Notes under the pieces: generated by a model | What the model was told of the DNA's origin: nothing | Database searches by the model: none | What the model saw: only the letters and a program-made list of their open reading frames with translations | Program-made: the position numbers and the translations under genes | Part shown: positions 60,252-64,000 of the stretch, one piece after another | How the letters are laid out: each line of letters opens with the position of its first letter | Position numbering within the stretch: position 1 is the first letter of the stretch | Source of the DNA: Corynebacterium auris | GTDB lineage: Bacteria; Actinomycetota; Actinomycetes; Mycobacteriales; Mycobacteriaceae | Length of the DNA: 64,000 nt | Direction: 5' to 3' | Assembly (NCBI RefSeq): GCF_030408575.1 | Contig: NZ_CP047047.1 | Span: forward strand, 62,001-126,000

Positions 60252-61043
60252 ATGCCCGCATTCGAGGCCGTGGAAGGCATGCCCTACTGGATAGACCTGG
60301 CCACCTCCCAGCCGCTGAAGTCCACCTACTTTTACTCCCGCCTGCTCGGGTGGGACATTTCCGAGGACGCCTACCGCATCGCCCGCAAAGAGGGGCTGCC
60401 GGTCGCCGGGTTCATTCCGCAGCGCGACGGCGCCACCGCCACCGCCACCGACACCTGGGTCGTCTACTTCTTCACCCGGGACTTGGCGCGCGACCGCGCG
60501 GCCGTGGAGAGGCTCGGCGGAACCGTGCTGGCCAGCTCCGAGGTCGCCCTCGGCGAGATGAGCCTGTGCGCGGACCCCTCCGGCGCCATGTTCGGACTGA
60601 TCCGCCCAGCGGGCGAGGAGCAGTTCATCGCCGCCGGTGAGCCCGGTACGGCTGTGTGGCACGAGTACGTCGCTGCCGGCAGCGCGAAGGAGTGCATCGA
60701 CTTCTACGGGGAGCTGCTCGACTGGGAGGTCCGCTACAGCGCCGACTACTACATCGCGCTGCGCGACGGCGCCCCCTTCCTCGGCCTGCGCGACCTGTCC
60801 AACGAGGAACGCTTCCGGGATATGGCCGGCTACTGGGACGCCTTCCTCGGCGTGCCCGACGTCGCCGCAGCCGCAAGCCGCGTGCAGGGCCTCGGCGGCA
60901 CCGTCACCGCCGGTCCTGCGGCCAGCCCCTTCGGCCCGCTCCTCTTCGCCGCCGACGCGACCGGCGCGAAGCTCACCCTCTGCGAGGTCGAGGAGCCCGC
61001 GCCCGAGGAGTTCAGCGAGGCCGACTCGATCCTGGACCTCTAG
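60252..61043 (+). CDS. Two-domain VOC (glyoxalase-like) protein
   Basis: A 263-aa protein with two vicinal-oxygen-chelate modules: residues about 10-120 (MPYWIDLATSQPLKSTYFYSRLLGWDI...CADPSGAMFGLIRP) and about 135-250 (AVWHEYVAAGSAKECIDFYGELLDWEV...AADATGAKLTLCEVEEP). The pattern is that of the CFP32-like 27-kDa antigen family of mycobacteria. Metal ligands are not all evident, so the activity is unknown. It is co-translated with the S4 gene and overlaps the convergent gene by 4 nt. Confidence 0.85.
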   Translation: MPAFEAVEGMPYWIDLATSQPLKSTYFYSRLLGWDISEDAYRIARKEGLPVAGFIPQRDGATATATDTWVVYFFTRDLARDRAAVERLGGTVLASSEVALGEMSLCADPSGAMFGLIRPAGEEQFIAAGEPGTAVWHEYVAAGSAKECIDFYGELLDWEVRYSADYYIALRDGAPFLGLRDLSNEERFRDMAGYWDAFLGVPDVAAAASRVQGLGGTVTAGPAASPFGPLLFAADATGAKLTLCEVEEPAPEEFSEADSILDL

Positions 61044-61756
61044 TGGGGCCCGCGGGGTGAGGCCCCGCGCCGCAAAAACTCCGCGACGTCGCGCACCCGG
61101 CGCCGCGCCTGCTCGGGTGTGGAGACGAAGCCGCGGGTGAAGTAGTCCTCGCGGTGCTGCACGTAGTCAGCGCCGCCGCCCCGCGAGGGGAAGGTGAGCA
61201 CGGTCGCGTCGGCGTCGGCCGCGGCAAGCCAGCCGAGCCCCCACAGCGTGACGCGGGTCGCACCGTGCTCGCGGGCGGAGGCGACGGCGGCTGCGGCGCC
61301 GCCAGGCGTATCGACGTCTATAATCCGCGCCCCGGACAACTCCGCCGCGCCGGCGACCTCGGGGCGCCAGGCGTGCTCGCGCGCCTTCGGCCCCAGCTCG
61401 GGGGCGCAGGAGACGGCCCACGCCCCGCTCGGTGTCGAGGGCGTGAACACCACGCCCAGGTCCGTCTCCTCGACGCGGACGTCGCCGGGGAAGGCCACGC
61501 CCGGCATCGCGTGGTCCACCGCCGAGCCGAGCATGAGCATCGCGGCGTGCGTCAGCCGGTCGGGCAGAAGAGCCAGGTACGTATCGGAGGGCTCGCCCTC
61601 GACCGGGTACGTGGCCTGCATGTACGACCAGATCTGCTCCAGCTGCAGGGCATCGGGGAGCAGACGCTCGACGCCGCCGACGTTGAAGGCGGCGTCGCCC
61701 TGGACGTTCTCCGGGTAGGCCGCGTCGGGCGCTCCCTTTTCCAGCGGCTTTCTCAC
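61040..61756 (-). CDS. Conserved hypothetical protein coupled to pepO
   Basis: GTG 61756 overlaps the pepO stop (GTGA), giving 238 aa. The protein is soluble and Ala-rich, with no signal peptide. An ordered beta/alpha pattern is visible (LGVVFTPSTPSGAWAVSC, ARIIDVDTPGGAAAAVASAREHGATRVTLWGLGWLAAADADATVLTFPS), possibly a Rossmann-like or hydrolase-like fold. I do not recognise a family. Coupling to the M13 peptidase suggests shared expression only. Confidence 0.7.
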   Translation of the reverse strand: MRKPLEKGAPDAAYPENVQGDAAFNVGGVERLLPDALQLEQIWSYMQATYPVEGEPSDTYLALLPDRLTHAAMLMLGSAVDHAMPGVAFPGDVRVEETDLGVVFTPSTPSGAWAVSCAPELGPKAREHAWRPEVAGAAELSGARIIDVDTPGGAAAAVASAREHGATRVTLWGLGWLAAADADATVLTFPSRGGGADYVQHREDYFTRGFVSTPEQARRRVRDVAEFLRRGASPRGPH

Positions 61757-63660
61757 CAGATGGTCACCCTGTCTGCGGGGGCGACCCACACGCGCGAGCC
61801 CTCCTCGACGTCAAACGCCTGGTAAAACTCCGGCACGTTGGCGGCGATGACGTTGCAGCGGAACTCGTTCGGCGAGTGCGGGTCGATGGCCAGCAGCTGC
61901 GCGGCCATCTCCGGGCGCACCTTCGAGCGCCACACCCGCGCCCAGGACAAAAAGAGGCGCTGGAAGCCGGTGTACTCGCCCTCGACATCGGCGACGGGCA
62001 GCGCCGGGCCGTCGTCAAGGCCCTTGTCCTTCAGGTAGAGCTTGTAGGCCACCACCGCGATACCGAGCCCGCCCAGGTCGCCGATGTTCTCGCCGAGCGT
62101 GAACTTGCCGTTGACCCCGCCGATGTCCTCGCGCCCCTCGAGGACGGTGGGGATGAGGCCGTCGAACTGCTCCACCAGCTTCGCGGTCAGCTCGTCGAAG
62201 CGATCGCGGTCCTCGTCGGTCCACCAGGAGTTGAGGTTACCCAGGCCGTCGTAACGCGAGCCCTGGTCATCGAAGCCGTGGCCGATCTCGTGGCCGATCA
62301 CAGCGCCGATGCCGCCGAAGTTCTCGGCCGCGTCCGCCTCCGGGTTGAAAAACGGCGGCTGGAGGATCGCAGCCGGGAAGGTGATGTCGTTGACCACCGG
62401 GTTGTAGAAGGCGTTGACCGTCTGCGGGGTGGTCACCCACTCGTCGCGGTTGGCGGGCCGACCAATCTTGTCAATCTGGTAGGCGTGCTCGAAGGCCGCG
62501 CCGCGGCGCACGTTGCTCAACAGGTCCGCGCCCTCGGGGGAAAACTCCAGCCCCGAGTAGTCGCGCCACCGGTCGGGGTAGCCGATCTTGGCGTTGAACT
62601 GCCCCAGCTTCGCCAGCGCGCGCTCGCGCGTGCCGGTGCCCATCCACTCCAGCGCGGAGATGCGCTCGTGGTAGGCGCGCACCAGGTAGTCCACCAGCTC
62701 AAGCATGTGCTGCTTGGAGGCAGGGGGGAAGTGCTTGTCGACGTAGCCCTGGCCGATCTCCTCACCCACCAGCGACTCCGCCAGCCCCACGCCGCGCTTC
62801 CAGCGGTCGCGCTGCTGGGTCGCGCCCGAGAGCACGGTGCCGTAAAACTCGAAGTTGGCCCGGCCGACCTCCTCCGGCAGCACGCCGGCGCGCGCGCGCA
62901 GGATGTTCCACGCGCCCCACAACTGCCAGTCCGCCAGCGCCTCGGGGCGCAGCATGCCCGCGAGCTCGTCGGTGAACGTGGGCATCATGTTGATTACCCG
63001 GCCCTCCTGCAACCCCGAGGCGCCGAGCAGCGTCTGGATGATCGGCGGCAGCTCCTTAAACTCCACCGGGTTGTATGTGGCCACCGCGTCGCGCGCTGCC
63101 ACGACGTCCCAGTGGCTGTGCGCCAGCTGCGTCTCCAGGGACACGATGCGCTTAGCCGCGATCTCTGGGCTCAACCCGAACAGGTGCGAGGGGTCGAGGA
63201 ACCCGAGCATCCGCTCCACGTGGTGGCCGTATTTCTCCAGCGTCTCGGCGTGCTCGGGGGAGTGGTAGTAGGCCTCGTCGGGCAGCCCCAGCCCGCTTTG
63301 CACGAGGTAGGCCACGGAGTTCTCCCCCTGCGAGTCCTTCTCCACCCAGTAGGTCAGCGGCGCGCCGACCCCCTCGCGTTCGAGCGTGCCGAGGTTAGCC
63401 GCGAACTCCTCCACATCCTTGGCGGCAAGGCGGGCCAGGTCCTCCTCGAGTGGGGCCAGCCCGGCGCCGTTGACGCCCTCGGTGTCCATGAAGGACAAGA
63501 AAAGGTCGCCGCCGCGGCCGACGCCGTCCTGCAGCAGGGCGTGGACGTCCTTTTCCGCCTGGTCCCGCAGTGCGTAGAAGGCACCGTCGATGCCACGGTC
63601 AGCGGGAATGGTGTGGCTCTCGACCCAGCGGCCGTTGACAAACTCAAAAAGGTCTTTCAT
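61753..63660 (-). CDS. pepO: M13 family zinc metallopeptidase (PepO/neprilysin type)
   Basis: A 635-aa oligopeptidase from ATG 63660 (MKDLFEFVNGRW). The zinc motif is AVIGHEIGHGFDDQGSRYD (HExxH), with third ligand Glu in FTLGENIGDLGG and substrate-binding NAFYNPVVNDITFPAAILQPPFF. The C-terminal block NEFRCNVIAANVPEFYQAFDV is typical. There is no signal peptide, so it acts in the cytoplasm or is exported by another route. It precedes and overlaps the hypothetical gene at 61040. Confidence 0.95.
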   Translation of the reverse strand: MKDLFEFVNGRWVESHTIPADRGIDGAFYALRDQAEKDVHALLQDGVGRGGDLFLSFMDTEGVNGAGLAPLEEDLARLAAKDVEEFAANLGTLEREGVGAPLTYWVEKDSQGENSVAYLVQSGLGLPDEAYYHSPEHAETLEKYGHHVERMLGFLDPSHLFGLSPEIAAKRIVSLETQLAHSHWDVVAARDAVATYNPVEFKELPPIIQTLLGASGLQEGRVINMMPTFTDELAGMLRPEALADWQLWGAWNILRARAGVLPEEVGRANFEFYGTVLSGATQQRDRWKRGVGLAESLVGEEIGQGYVDKHFPPASKQHMLELVDYLVRAYHERISALEWMGTGTRERALAKLGQFNAKIGYPDRWRDYSGLEFSPEGADLLSNVRRGAAFEHAYQIDKIGRPANRDEWVTTPQTVNAFYNPVVNDITFPAAILQPPFFNPEADAAENFGGIGAVIGHEIGHGFDDQGSRYDGLGNLNSWWTDEDRDRFDELTAKLVEQFDGLIPTVLEGREDIGGVNGKFTLGENIGDLGGLGIAVVAYKLYLKDKGLDDGPALPVADVEGEYTGFQRLFLSWARVWRSKVRPEMAAQLLAIDPHSPNEFRCNVIAANVPEFYQAFDVEEGSRVWVAPADRVTIW

Positions 63661-63721
63661 GCCCACCACTCTAACGCGGCGCCCGACACCGCCGTGGCGG
63701 GTTGAGCGCCGCGCGCGCGGG

Positions 63722-64000
63722 TTAGGGCGCGTTGGGGTCGCGGATCTTCATCGGGCCGGGGGTCCACCAGCCGGTGCGGGTCACCTCCTCGTGGTCGATG
63801 GTCGCCACCTCCGGCTCCTCTCCCACGGAGTTCGGGCGACGCTCGTAGCGGGCCACGGAACCCCAGTCGCGCTGCCAGTCACCTACGAGGTAGCCCGGGA
63901 TCTCGTACGAGTGGCTCACGGCCTCGGCGGTGGCCAGGGCGCCGCCGCCGAGGAAGTCCATGAACCCGGAGAGCTGCTCCTTACCGGGGGCGTCCGGCAT
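63722..64000 (-). CDS. C-terminal end of an Emb-type arabinosyltransferase (partial)
   Basis: The last 92 residues of a protein that continues past the right edge; the Met at the edge is probably internal. YLVGDWQRDWGSVARYERRP followed by VTRTGWWTPGPMKI resembles the C-terminal lectin-like domain of EmbA/B/C proteins, which end in a DW.RDWGS...R.G.W.PGP pattern. Emb enzymes build cell-wall arabinan, present only in mycolic-acid bacteria. The assignment rests on this short motif. Confidence 0.6.
   Translation of the reverse strand: MPDAPGKEQLSGFMDFLGGGALATAEAVSHSYEIPGYLVGDWQRDWGSVARYERRPNSVGEEPEVATIDHEEVTRTGWWTPGPMKIRDPNAP

Overview
The window is high-GC chromosomal DNA from a Corynebacterium (order Mycobacteriales). 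The evidence is a sortase-assembled SpaA-type pilus locus, bioB followed by an actinobacterial biotin synthase auxiliary protein and preceded by BioQ-like operators, frequent GTG/TTG starts and leaderless-looking genes, and the C-terminal end of an Emb-type arabinosyltransferase at the right edge. The species cannot be fixed from the sequence alone.

Layout. 1-3.05 kb is an accessory patch: the tail of a membrane protein, an ORF cut by a decayed IS3-family element (three frameshifts), an ECF41 sigma factor with its carboxymuconolactone-decarboxylase-like partner and a near-perfect ECF41 promoter, and a DJ-1/PfpI gene truncated at the patch edge. 3.4-9.1 kb carries a DoxX-like protein, a zinc alcohol dehydrogenase, a one-lobe solute-binding lipoprotein coupled to an unusual CDF transporter, an SPFH protein and a 14-TM MFS exporter. 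9.2-17.8 kb holds a 38-residue amphipathic peptide gene, a glutaminase-STAS-SRPBCC fusion, a GH13 glycosidase, an M20 peptidase, bioB-bsaP and a metQNI-type methionine importer. 18.3-25.7 kb is a complete pilus operon in the order tip adhesin (LPKTG), shaft pilin (LPATG), class C sortase, minor pilin (LASTG). 25.7-41 kb is mostly housekeeping and metabolic: App1-like phosphatase, AMP nucleosidase, two sirtuins, sucCD, a dicarboxylate/amino-acid symporter, gamma-carbonic anhydrase, a ROK regulator with matching operators, DUF885 peptidase, AbrB-type and TSUP membrane proteins, a TetR regulator, and an APC permease with an in-frame TGA.

41.05-43.1 kb is a second accessory patch: a secreted 171-aa protein plus a 58-aa two-TM protein, then a decayed IS3 element. 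43.2-49.2 kb is the choline-to-glycine-betaine locus (BetA diverging from a BCCT transporter and BetB). 49.3-52 kb pairs a GH1 beta-glucosidase with an MFS transporter. 52-57.8 kb (hrpB to thpR) is a third accessory hot spot: a small secreted protein plus a two-TM protein next to a decayed copy of the hrpB 5' end, then an AlbA_2/Schlafen-type ATPase-HTH gene sitting exactly between two 126-127 bp direct repeats that are almost identical. 57.8-64 kb returns to core genes (ThpR, AlkB, SDR, acetyltransferase, S4, VOC, M13 peptidase, Emb C-terminus).

The strongest leads for something undescribed are the repeat-flanked AlbA_2 unit at 55.24-57.29 kb with its neighbouring peptide cassette, the secreted/2TM pair at 41.3-42.05 kb, the triple-domain glutaminase, the 38-aa peptide gene, and a three-site TAGACCG palindrome set around a ROK repressor gene. 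Coordinates and motifs were read by eye. No alignment or database search was run, so family names rest on recognised motifs.
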